DNA from: Hymenopellis radicata
Taxonomy: Eukaryota > Basidiomycota > Agaricomycetes > Agaricales > Physalacriaceae
DNA: 64,000 nt
Assembly (NCBI GenBank): GCA_015501595.1
Contig: JADNRX010000093.1
Location: forward strand, 99,063 to 163,062
Direction: 5' to 3'
Position 1 is the first letter of the stretch. The number at the start of each line of letters is the position of its first letter. A program made the translations under genes and the position numbers. This document shows positions 35,506-46,490 of this stretch, one piece after another. The notes below the pieces were generated by a model that was given only the letters and a program-made list of their open reading frames with translations, made no database searches and was not told where the DNA came from.

Positions 35506-36628
35506 TTATATCGAGTTCATAAGTGGCTCCAGAGAAACTCTTAGCTTCTCTCCAGCCGAGCCACGAAGGGAATACTGTATAGCAGCATCCCGAATCATGG
35601 GTTCGGCGAGCTTCTGTCTCCCCAATCTCTGCCAATAATGACCTATTGCGTCCAATAAGATCATGTAGACACCCTCACATTCCAACCCTTCCTTGAAGAT
35701 AATCTGGTGAACGCGGAGCATATACTCCAAGTCTCGACTCTGAATGATGTTAATGATAAGCTTGTATCCGTCCTGGGTAAGATGAGCAATCGTTTGACGA
35801 CGTTCATCCGATTCCGTTCCTCCTGTGGTGCAGGACGAGCAAGAGCACTGTGCGATTCCGTAAGGGCTCAGACTCTCCTCCCGCTCGCTGCGTGGGATGC
35901 CTAGTGGGCAGTACGGAATGTAGATCTGATCATCGGGGGCGATTTTGCGGATGGCGTTTGGGGAACAGCTATTGAAGAAGATGAGGGTGAGAGATGGAAG
36001 CATTTGATCGGCGTGGGACGCACCTGTGGTTGATGCGAGAAGCGTATTTTGTTACGGCGCGGTATTGTATGCCGTCCTGTTCGCCTAGTACATTAAACGC
36101 ATTCGCGGCGAAGATGTAGTACTCTGGAAGAGCCTCCTACAAGGCGGATGGCATGTCCGGGAAATGGTAATCCTTCGAGAGCTCCATAAACGCATCGCGA
36201 TTCGTGGATGACATGTGTATCATCCTGCCACGCATGAGAATGTCGCCTAGAAGGCTTCTCACACAAACATAATTCCGAGATGGATGTGGACGGAGTATGT
36301 GAATGCTGTTGAGGCAGACCATTAGAGGGCGTTCACGAACGATGACGTCCCCAGCGTTGAATGCGCGTTTGGAGAACATGCCCAGACCCATCGTAGGCGT
36401 TGGGCGGATAACGAAGGAGTGTGGAATGTCAGTCTTGGGGAACTTGGGGAGGGGGAATCCGGGGTGCTGCCTCGCGAGGTTGTCGACGACGGATCGAACG
36501 CCGACGAAAAGGGTGACATCTTCGTCTGGATGTCCTGTGCCGTTAGGAAGGGGGATGTATGAGATTGCGCTTTTGATGTATGCCTCCCAGGCTTTGTGTG
36601 CTTCATAGCGAATGGAGTCCGAGTTCAT
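35506..36628 (-). pseudogene. SET-domain protein with an in-frame stop codon
   Basis: Agaric-type SET methyltransferase-like protein. Exon 1 (36628-36024) carries TPTMGLGMFSKRAFNAGD and VIVRERPLM; a 55 bp intron (35969-36023) falls inside the hallmark NHSCSPNA, which is restored only by splicing; the last exon has SPYGIAQCSCSSC (post-SET-like cysteines) and a C-terminal helical region. Total is 356 codons, but codon TAG at 36137-36139 interrupts PSAL-stop-EALPEYYIFAANAF in the same frame. The frame is otherwise unbroken, so this is a substitution (for instance GAG to TAG), not an indel. No GT donor in phase would splice it out. Either a recent pseudogene, a polymorphism, or a sequence error. 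Confidence 0.75.
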
Positions 36629-37241
36629 GATAACGCTCGCAGAGTATTAGTCGTTCCCGGAGATGACAGTATGAAGAGGAGGAAGCGTGGTATTACACGT
36701 AGCAGGAACAATCGCTATCAACTCGAAGATCATCGCGCTGGAGCCTCATGATGGAACATGGTGGTGCGATATCGGATATCGAAGTTAGATGGACGTCGTA
36801 TTGGGAGAACGGTGTCAACAAAGCGTTGATAGATCTTCAGAGCTCTCCAGTCAAGTTCCGATATTAACCAGGCTCCGACAATAGAAACGGTGATAGGCTG
36901 CAAAATGCGGGGATGAGTACGTCGGATACTGAGAGCGAAACCGTAATCTCGAGGTAGATCATCTCGTCATCCGATAATCTGGCCTTCTTCGTTGTGGCGC
37001 ATTTTAAGGAGGTGCCAAGAAAAGAGAGTCGCCTTTTCGAGCGAGAAGCTTCTTTTGAAGGACGCCGACCCCTAAGTATCTCGATTCTCGATCTGGGGCG
37101 CGTTGCCTAATTTGGCATTGTCATAGCATTCGACTTTTATTTTGGACCACCATCTCCATTGCTAGCTCCGTGCGCTTTGCTCATCGTTGAGCGCAGCGAC
37201 GAGCGCATATATACCGCCTATATCCCGCTGCAACCGCCGTC
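36629..37241. other. Divergent intergenic region (bidirectional promoter)
   Basis: About 610 bp between the divergent SET and 5-phosphatase genes. A catatataccg TATA-like stretch at about 37205-37214 lies some 30 bp before the 5-phosphatase ATG. No gene seen. Confidence 0.45.
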
Positions 37242-40200
37242 ATGGAGAACATTGAGAGCACTCCCCAGCCGGCGGTCAAGAACCTGCTCTCCCGCTTTGA
37301 ACAGTTGGCAGTCGAAACGTCGCCGCCGCCGTCGCTCTCCAAGCGGCCCCCGAGCCGAAACAGCTTTCTCGAGCCAGGTAGCCCGCGACAGCGAGCGACA
37401 TCTGGAACGTTCCCGCCAAACGACATACATCATATCCGAACATCGTCCTCAGCATCCGACTTGAAGGGACTCAAACGACCACCACCGCCACCACCGAATA
37501 AGGTGTCTCGGCCGCCATCCCCGTCCCCGTCGCCACTGCGTCGGCCAGTTCCGCTTCCGTCGACGAGCAGCCCGAGCGGTTCACATACCCCGCGCGTCCC
37601 AAACATATCGCTGATCGACGCTGACATCGAAGAGAGTGAAAAGGGTGTAGCCGCACTGCGGTCAAAGTTTATGTGCGTTTATATTGCTCGCCGCTGTTGG
37701 ATGTGCTAATTGTCTAATTTAGGGAGCCCAGCAGCGGCCATACCACATCCTCGCAAGTCTCCCCCTTGCTTGCCCGCCTTTTACCAGTGTTATTAACGCC
37801 AGTTCAGGTCGGACGTTGAGCCCATTTCAGCGTCACTGCGGCCGAATTACCAGTAAGCGATCTACATTTTCCGTTCCCTCCGGTCTGACCTATTTTTGCA
37901 GAACACCGGAGACGAGTTTCAAGTGAGTGGTGTTATGCATTCAATTTCGCGTGTACATTAACCGTTGGATCGCAGAGGACCTGCGGAGGATGACACACCG
38001 CCGACAAGCGTGACCGCACTGCGCTCCAAATTCTTGTTCGTCCTTTTCCATCATCATGCCATCTCTTTCCATTGACCAGGTCCGTTACTTGCTCTACAGA
38101 AACAATACTCACCATTCCCACCATTCCGCTACTGCCCATCCAGCACCCACTCTACCCCATTTGGTCCCCCCGAGATTTGTAAAGCCGCCAATACCCCACA
38201 TATCCCATTCACAGTCCTCTTCCTCCAATTCCAGCAATAGCAGTCATGACCCCTTCTTTGACCAGGAGGAAGCACAATCCCCCGATACAGTAGCCCCCAT
38301 ATTTACTTCACGTCCTAATGACGACTCTCTCATCGACTTGGGCAGTCCCAGGTCCAGCACTTCCAGCCTATCATCTCCGGACAGCGAGATCAGTCAGCAT
38401 TCCGCGCCTCTCACGAAACCCCATCGTATCCCACCACCCAGACCTCCGCCTCGGCATCGCTCTTTAGCTATCGAGAAGCCCACGCAATCCACTCCACCAT
38501 CACTGTCCCTAAATGCCGCCGCTCCTCCTTTACCTCAGCGTCGACCCACTATCGCCACGCCTGTCGATGAAGAACCTCCACGTCTTCCGAATCGACCTGT
38601 CAGCGCCCAATTCTCCCCTGCTCCCGCAGCCTCGCCAGTAAATGACAGACGCGTCTTTGGCAAACACCTTCCTCCACCTACGCGCATCATTGCACTGGGG
38701 GATAAGCTGCCTGAAGTTCGGAAACTACCGTCTGGAGATGATTCAGATGATGAGTCGGAAGATGAAGAAGATATGAAAGGCACAGGCGTGGACATGTTGC
38801 CCGACAGCAGTCGTTCGTCTCGCCGCCCACCGCGAATGCAGGACGTGCATGACGGGTACAACATATACAACCCGATAAAGGTTGGTGCGTACAGCGGCCA
38901 TGTACGCATGTCTGGGACGCAGGTTGTCGTTGCCGAAGGACACAAGATTCGCATATACGACTTGTCCGTGCAGGATTCGCCGATCTGGGTACTGGACTCG
39001 AAGGAGGTTGGGGTGAAGTCTGTAACTATTCAGTCTATCGAGTTCAGGTCGGGAGGACGGTTTGTGTGGGCAGGCACGAAGGAGGGACATGTCCTCGAGG
39101 CGGATGTCAAGTCCGGGCAGTTCACTGGCGTCAAGCTGAATGGACATCTCAATCCCGTGGTGCACATCTTCCGGCATGCCGACACAATGGTGACGGTTGA
39201 TGATGGGGGCAAGGTGTTGGTGTGGCTTCCGGATGCGGGCGAGACTGAGATACGGCTGTCGCACACGCTGCCGCGCGTGGTGCGCATCACGGAGAAGCTG
39301 GATTTCGCGAAGCTTATTGGTGGAATGTTATGGACCGCCTCACGAAACGACAAGATGGGAGGGCACACACCTGCCAAGGTGCCGATTATACGCGTATATG
39401 ACATCTTTACGCCGGGATGTGTTGGTCGGACTGTGCTGCCTACGGGACATGTTGGTGCAGTGACGTCTGCAGCTATACTGCCTTCCGATCCGAAGCATGC
39501 GTATCTCGGGCATGAGGAAGGGTATATCACAATATGGGATTTGGAGACGGACGACCGATACCCTCGGTGCGTGGAGGTGATGAAGGTGTCGCTGTCGGAT
39601 ATCCTATGTTTGGAAGGTGTGTATAACCGCCTCTGGGCAGGGAGTCGCAGTGGAACGATTTCTGCGTATGATGTGGCACCGCGGCCGTGGGTTGTGACAA
39701 ACTGTTGGAACCCTCATCCTGGTATGCCTGTCATGAAGCTGCAGGTTGATCTCTTTGGGGTAGAGAAAACTGGGCGGCTGTGTGTGCTGAGTCTGAGTCG
39801 AGATGAGGTTCTTATGCTTTGGGATGGTTTATTATCTCTGGATTGGATGGGTACGTCGTCTGTCCTGGGGTGCTTCGGGCTGGTCTAACTTACGCGCTTC
39901 TGCAGACCAAGACCTTATGAAGCACGAACAATCTTTCAGTACTTTCCGGGACCTCAAGGTACTTGTCGTCTCGTGGAACTGCGACGCTGCCAAACCCGAC
40001 CACCTCAATGGTGATCCGGCCAACATCAATCTGCTACACGACATTTTGACGAGCGTGGATAGTCCCGATATCATTTCTTTCGGGTTCCAAGAGGTCATCG
40101 ATTTGGAGAGTCGGAAGATGGCGGCGAAGAACATAGTGCTGACCGCTGCGTCGTCAAAGAAACACGAGGAAGGTGTGCTGCCTGGGCTTTCAGAAAAGGT

Positions 40201-41205
40201 TACGGGCGCCTACCGGAGATGGTTCGATCGGTTATTGCTCGCGGTGAGGCTCGCCATGCCGCCAGATTGCCCGTACACTTGCATCCATACGGAAAGTTTG
40301 GTTGGGCTGTTTACGTGCATTTTCATCAAGAATACGGAGAGGGTGACGTTGAGGGATATGGCGATTTCGACTATCAAACGGGGAATGGGTGGACGGTATG
40401 GAAATAAGGTGGGTCGTCAAGTTGACTATCTAAGACTTTGTCCTGATTTCTTTTTCGTTTAGGGTGGTATTGTGGCTCGTTTGGTTATTGAAGATTCTTC
40501 GATATGCTTCATCAATTGTCATTTGGCGGCTGGCCAGAACCATGTGCGGACGCGTAATGCGGATGTCACTGGAATATTGGAGGAGAAGAATATGTTCCCA
40601 GCGACAAATTCTGAGCCTGTAGCGTTCGTGGGTGGTGGAGATGGCAGCGCAGTTACAGATCATGAGATCGTCTTCGTACGTGGCGCCATGTTGTTTCTTT
40701 CTGCGCGCTCACTCTTGTACAGCTGAACGGCGACATGAACTATCGCATTGACCAACGCCGGGATAACATCGTGAATGCTGTCCGGAGTGGCGAGTGGGAC
40801 TCGATGCTTTCACACGACCAACTGTTGAAGGAGATCAAGTACAACCGCGGGTGTCGGTTACGTGTGTTCAGCGAGGGGCCCTTAACCTTTCCTCCCACGT
40901 ACAAATACGATCGTCGGTCGGACGAGTACGACTCTTCGGAGAAACGGCGGTCACCGGCATGGTGCGATCGGGTGCTGTGGCGCTCGAAAATACCGACGCG
41001 GGTTGAACAGCTGCACTACCGGCGCTACGAGGCGAATGTGTCGGACCACCGGCCGATATCGGGGGCGTTTAGGATGACGGTGAAGAGCGTGCGGCACGAG
41101 GTGCGGCAAAAGTACAAGCTGCAGGTGCAGATGAAGTGGGCGGACGAGGAGCTGCGGCTGCTGCACACGCTGCGGACGTATTTCGCGGAGAAGCAGCTTG
41201 TGTAG
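37242..41205 (+). CDS. Inositol polyphosphate 5-phosphatase with N-terminal WD40-like propeller
   Basis: Removes the 5-phosphate of phosphoinositides or inositol phosphates. Proline-rich N-terminal exons (polyproline RPPPPPPNK) are followed by a beta-propeller region (about 38860-39850; HVRMSGTQVVVAEGHKIRI, VFVWAGTKEGH-like blades, GYITIWDLETDD) and a catalytic IPPc domain with VVSWNCDAAKP, SFGFQEVIDL, FINCHLAAGQ, NGDMNYRI, PAWCDRVLW and SDHRPI. Introns include those at about 37673-37731, 37773-37804, 37855-37902, 37924-37974, 38033-38098, 39851-39905, 40409-40462 and 40676-40721; the first five rest on phase agreement. The architecture resembles the WD40-type 5-phosphatases of plants and other fungi. 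A short motif, ALRSKF, occurs twice, each time just before an intron. Cytosolic; intact. Confidence 0.88.
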
Positions 41206-41879
41206 GGTTGGTGTTTTGAGGATGGGATCGTTTTATATGTATTATTTTTTGCATTTTGGACTTTGGACGATCATGTCGTGTATCAATCATCACTCGTTTT
41301 TGTAGTTGCATTAGGGAAATAGTAGTAGTACTGTCGTTAATCTGCATTAATTCAGCATGGCATTTTACAATTAGGAGAGGGGGATATTCGTAGGTTGGTG
41401 GCGGACGTTGGGTACTGTATGTGGTCGTTATCAGGTACACTGAGCGTACTTGATAGATTGATTTGATTTGATTAATGTATGAGGGTTTCTGTATAGTAAT
41501 GGGCTTTGCGTGCGTGAGTTGTGTCGTCTGGTGATGGTGTTCTAGGGCGAGAGATTTAGGGATTGTGGAATGGCCTTGTTCGGCCGCGGGAGTGATGAAG
41601 GGGGTATCGTCGGGTGTGAGGTTTGAGGTTTCTCGGAATGCGGTTGAAATCCCGACAGTTTATACAAGACGCACTCTAATTAGAGTGCGGAAATGCGAGT
41701 TGTGCATGATTTCGCACCAGAGGGAATGGCCCATTGACGGCCATGCATTATCTCTACTCGCGCTGCCCGCGCCTCCTCACCATATCGAGTATTTAACTCA
41801 CTTTGCCAGGGGGGCACTCTAGGAGTGCAGTCCTGTCTATATCACCGTGTACAGTCACCAGTCGGGAGGTAATGCGTAA
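41206..41879. other. Intergenic region with a perfect palindrome
   Basis: No gene is supported. The stretch holds the 20 bp palindrome at 41670-41689 and a stem-loop at 41814-41828, listed separately. Confidence 0.45.
41670..41689. repeat. Perfect 20-bp palindrome
   Basis: cgcactctaattagagtgcg reads identically on both strands. Its core ctaattagag recurs at 43963 and 43998 on the far side of duplication block C. A related stem, gcactc-tag-gagtgc, is at 41814-41828. Confidence 0.85.
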
Positions 41880-43950
41880 TCACCGTGACGAATGAGATCG
41901 ACAGCTTCACGATAGCGCCAAGGGACCCAGCGACGTTCCGCTCTTAGCAAGGAGCGTGTCGTTCTACCAGAAGGATGATTGGTCCCACCACGTGACAAGA
42001 GCAGCTTACCTACAAACCATCATGTCCGCCGGAGTCGACTTGTTTGATTTGTTCTGACGTCTTGAATCTTTTCCGTGCTGATTGCTATCCTTGCCATTGG
42101 TAAACTTTTCGGTGGATTATTATCAAGGTATGTGGGAAGATGATTGCTATCAATATGTCCCGTTCACTTGGCGTGGAATCAGCGTTCATCAAGTCCTCAA
42201 TTTTACCATAAACTACGGCAGGAGTCTTTGACAGCCTACGCACCTCTTTACCAAGGGCCTTAACTTCTCCAGGAAGCCCGGTTTCCAAACTTGCATTACA
42301 CCTTACTGGTTGTCTTCTGAGTGAGCGTGTAATGTGCTCGTCGGTCTTTTGGACTAATACTCCATTGCTTACATCGAACGGAGTCATCACTATGATCCTT
42401 TCTTACTCACACTCGTGTCATGAGGCTGACTCCGAACGCAGTGACAACGTCGTATGACGCAAAACCCTCACAACCGAGTTCATCGTGTTACAGTATAAAG
42501 TCCGCATGCTATGTTGCACATCGAATTATATCGCCATGGTTGAACAGATCACTCTATACACGGGAGAGGTGTGTTGTCCTTGCAGATCCTATTCATACCG
42601 ATTCTGAACAGTCAGCTTTGCCCATATGCGCATAGGGTACGTCTCAGCGTTGTACGATCTGATGAACGAGACACTTATATACTTCGTAGATCGAACTTGC
42701 ACTCGCTGAGGTCGGGGCACAATTCACGCGATACGAAATCGATCTTTTCAACAAGCCGGAATGGTACGCACGCAAAGTGAACCCTGCTAGTAAAGTGAGT
42801 GGCTTCTCTGATCTTTCTAGGTCGCTTTATGACGTTCTTCTCACCCTAATTAGGTTCCCGCAATTGCGTACGGCGGCCCATTGTTTCAGCAGACCAACCC
42901 TCTCCCGACTCTACGAAGCTAGCTGAATCGCTTATCCTCGTCGAATTCATCGCTGATCTCTTCCCTGTGTCCCCTCTCCTGCCCTCTCCCCCTGTCGAGC
43001 GCGCTGAGGCACGCTTCTTCATCGACACCTTTGCCAACAAGTTCTACCCAGCATACATGGGGTTCATCACGGGCGCCGAACCGAAGGAACCGCTGTTCGC
43101 TGCATTGGAAGCGCTGCAGAACCTGCTCGTTCAGAATGGTCGCAAGAAATTTGCGGTTAATGATGATTTTACGATCGCGGACGCGGCGGTTCTGCCGTTC
43201 TTTGCCAGACTCGAGACTGTACTCTCAAATGACCTCGGAGCCTACGACGAAGGCGAGGGAAAACAGGTATTAAACACGCTGGCGACGGATCCGAAGTACA
43301 AGGTGTTTTGGGATTATTTCCAGAGACTGAAGGCGAGGGAGAGCTTCAAAAAGACTTACTGGCCTGTCAGTTTCATTTTGTTTTCTCTTTTTGCTTACTA
43401 TTCTGAACGGTGGCGCACAGGATGAGGTATCGGAGCTGATGAAAGTCAGACTGGGACCATTCAAGCTCGCAGAAAGACATAAGTCGAAGGCTTAGGTGGA
43501 ATTACGATACTATGTTTTTTACATGTGGATGTTGTATTGATATTTCTCCGGAAATGATCAAAGCTTTGGAACTTCGTTGTGTTGATGACTAGCTCGCGCG
43601 CGGCGCCAGGTCACGTCGGCCGCATCGCTTCTCCAGGCCTGACCATGCATGAGCGCTGTCTACCAAGAACTTATACTATAGAGTAACGGTGGCTTGCCGT
43701 TGAATGATGGAAGACTTAGACTGAATGAGAATCCGCGTCTTTAGGGGACCAATCATGATCGAGACTGGAAAGATCGGAGGATATAACCGACCCTGTTCCC
43801 GCATATTATGTATCGAGTAGCGCGTAACCGCAGTTTCCCTGCAGCATATAGCCGCCTCTTCGTCCGAAGCTGTGGCGTGGCTTACACTTTCCTTCTCACA
43901 GACATCAGTATAGCCGCTCCTTTTCGCGCCTTGATCTAGCTTTGTACACA
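41880..43950 (+). repeat. GST duplication block C
   Basis: Same orientation as block A and inverted relative to block B. It includes the GST 5' flank, GST copy C, the 3' flank, and a stretch (about 43600-43950) matching the region that leads up to the dehydrogenase promoter in block B. It stops before any dehydrogenase coding sequence. Edges were judged by eye. Confidence 0.8.
42536..43495 (+). pseudogene. Glutathione S-transferase copy C (frameshifted)
   Basis: Close homologue of the intact GST at 5352. ATG, CPYAHR exon, exon 3 (YEIDL, KPEWYARKVNPASK) and the last exon are present. Exon 4 lacks one C near 42878 (three Cs where copy A has four), which brings a stop within about 12 codons. 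The rest of exon 4 is open in the correct frame. The AG acceptor of intron 2 is changed as in copy B (tcgaa instead of acgag); an upstream ag could replace it and add two residues. If the missing C is a base-calling error, this could still be a working gene. Confidence 0.7.
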
Positions 43951-44638
43951 CTATTTGATCGCCTAATTAGAGTGTGCCATGTATGAATGTCCCGGTCCTA
44001 ATTAGAGGGAGATCATGTACGGAGGGCCTGGAGATTGGGCTAGCACTTTAGTCTTTCAACCAATACGCGCATACCTTGGAGTCCACGCGTAGGGACGTTT
44101 TTCAAAGAGAGCTTGCCAGACGGAGGTGCAAAGGCGGTAGACGGAGACTGTCCTGATACTTTGTCGCATCATTTCCAGGCGGTGTAGCTGTCGTTTAATC
44201 TACTTTTGAAATCCCTCACGTGAATAGAGTCAAATCAACATTCGCTCTCATTCGCTGAGGCGTCACAGAACTCGTTGCAAATTATTTGTCACACCACCCA
44301 CTTTCACACGTGTGTCCTTTTCTTTCGTCCACTCATTCGCTTTTCTTGCCTGTCAATATTCTATAGGACTCACGGAACTGTTTCTCCGCATGATCGCTTG
44401 CCATCTACTATGGCAGCATCGTTCCCGTCCGCCAAAGAGACGTGGAAAGTAGCTCGAGTTTGGCTCAAAATTGAAAAAAGTCAAAACTTGGCCCGGGATT
44501 TAGTCGATTTTGGGGGCTCTCGATAGCGGAGGCCTGGGTGGGGGTGGGGGTGGGAGTTTCCCATGAACACTTTGGTTTGGTGCACCTCCACCTCGAACTG
44601 AAAACACCGGCTCCCTTTCAAACTCCCGAATCTCTGCT
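43951..44638. other. Intergenic region, no gene seen
   Basis: Contains two ctaattagag words (43963 and 43998) and a G-rich run (listed separately). A short plus-strand frame at 44275-44526 has no recognisable motif and may be 5' leader. Confidence 0.4.
44536..44554 (+). other. G-quadruplex-like G-run motif
   Basis: gggtgggggtgggggtggg: four G-runs separated by single t bases, about 85 bp before the ATG of the NLR-type gene. It fits the standard G4 pattern on the coding strand. Confidence 0.7.
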
Positions 44639-45833
44639 ATGGAAGCCGTAGGCTTGGCTGCGAGCATCATTGGCATCTTGGGCGCTGCGAAGAAGCTGGG
44701 CAAGCTGTGGGCGGCTTGATGGGCACGGTACAGTCCTACAGCTTTGAGCAACCCCGTCGTCGCTGATTGTCGTCTTTCTTCAGACCGCCGAATCGACTGT
44801 CTTGATCAAGAGGATTGTTCTTGACATCACTGCCGTCCATGAGTGTTTTGAAAAAGGTGACTGCGTCGACGCCGGTCAGGACTTGCGAGAGGCATGCTCT
44901 GAGTTGGAATTGTACGTTCCTCATGGTACTATTCAGAGTCATTGACGCTGTCGTTATGTAGGTCGTTAACGCCTGCCTCTCAGAATGCATGAGCCTGAGT
45001 GCCGAAGGCGAGAGCAGGGTCCGTCGCTTCAAGGCGCTTTTCCGGGGACGCACAAAGGCAGATATCGTCCTCGATCTGAAGCGGATTGACCTGGACGTCA
45101 CAGCTCTACTCCTGAGATTTATGGTACGTTGTATTGCTTCAAGTCCTCAGCTGATTGAAGTGGTATCTTAGATTAAAGGCCTTGTTCGTACAGAGGTGTC
45201 CGCCACCAATGCGCTCAGCCTAACGAAGCAATTTCGCGACGAGGTTCATCTACGTCTGGACTCCATCGAGAGCCGCTTGAAGCAGCAGACGTCCGACAAC
45301 GGACCAGGTGGCCTCCTTGGGCGTGGCACGGTGACAGCGGTAAGGGGTTCTCTGGCGGATTCAACCACGGTAAGCCCGTTTCTTCATCGACTTTAAGTTC
45401 AGCACTGACTTGCCAAGTTAAGGACTTGCGCAAATCATCCAACTGGCCATCAGAGATTCAACATTCGAAGCACGCACTCCCAGACTCCTCCCGGAAGCGC
45501 AAAGGTCGTGACGATGAATGGGAAGGCGACGAAGATGGAACTTCCCATCCGTATCAGAGCGATCTTCCATCACAGCGGAACGAGGACGTTACCCTAGATC
45601 TTGCAGAGGCACTTTTGAGCGCAAGCAAACTTCCGTACCTTCCCCAGCAGGTGGCGGACAGAGCGGTGGTGATGAGCCGGGAACTCGGCTCCGAGACAAA
45701 GCGCTCGGATTCTACCGATGAGGCTCATATAAACCCTACACCAATAAGCGCTGTGGACGCCGTGGAACGTAACTCGGACTCCCATGACTACAACCATGCT
45801 TCTGACGAAGGGCATTTCTTGTGCTGTACTTGA
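44639..45833 (+). CDS. Fungal NLR-type N-terminal helical domain protein, no NACHT
   Basis: The N terminus MEAVGLAASIIGILGAAKK is typical of the helical N-terminal domain of fungal STAND/NLR proteins. Following exons give TAESTVLIKRIVLDITAVHE, NACLSECMSLSAEGESRV, KADIVLDLKRIDLDVTALLL and a coiled segment (EVHLRLDSIESRLKQQ), then a charged tail ending HFLCCT. No NB-ARC or NACHT motif follows before the stop, so it would be a stand-alone signalling domain or a truncated gene. Joining exon 1 to exon 2 in frame needs one extra G at about 44715 (GG run). The second intron needs a weak gttcct donor. The last two introns are clean (about 45124-45171 and 45370-45420). The model is uncertain. Confidence 0.5.
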
Positions 45834-46490
45834 TCACCGAAGCCCCTCAGACTGCTGTATAATCGACGAAAATGATTGGGACAGATTCTGAGGCAGACTC
45901 TTGTTTTGGAAGCGGTCTGGTACCCTACGCAAAGATCTGACGATTCAGCGTCAGGATCTCTTGTAGATATCGTGCATGCTTGAATTAGTGTGCACGACAA
46001 TACCCCGGGGCAGCAGTACGACGATTCTTACTTGGGCATTCATTACTTATCATCCGGTTGTTCTTGAAATGAGCCTCCCGGCGTTGCCAGCCTCGACGCA
46101 CATACGGTAAGTATCAACTTCGACTTTACTTATCACCTCGCTTATTAGCATAGTTACTGTTTATGCTCGCGCTGTACCGTGACTAACTTACAAGTTGGAT
46201 TCGTAAATCGGTTAATAAAAAGTGTTGTGTAGTACTACGAGAATTGAGCACTGACACTCATTTCACGGGGCGATGTTATAACCACGTAGTACTTATGGGT
46301 TACGCTCCCGCGCTAAGGAAATTCGTAGCAACAGTCGTACATGGTCGGTCAGTGTTACGCAGATATGTAAGTAAGTATTATCTGCAGACTAGTGAAGCAA
46401 ATAACAGCGTAATGATACAGCCTTAAGCAAATTGCCAGCAATCTAAGGGTGAGACTCATTGCGTCGCGATCATCAAGATTTCCGACGGCA
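45834..46490. other. Intergenic region, no gene seen
   Basis: AT-rich stretch between convergent genes. Only short frames without motifs. Confidence 0.5.
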
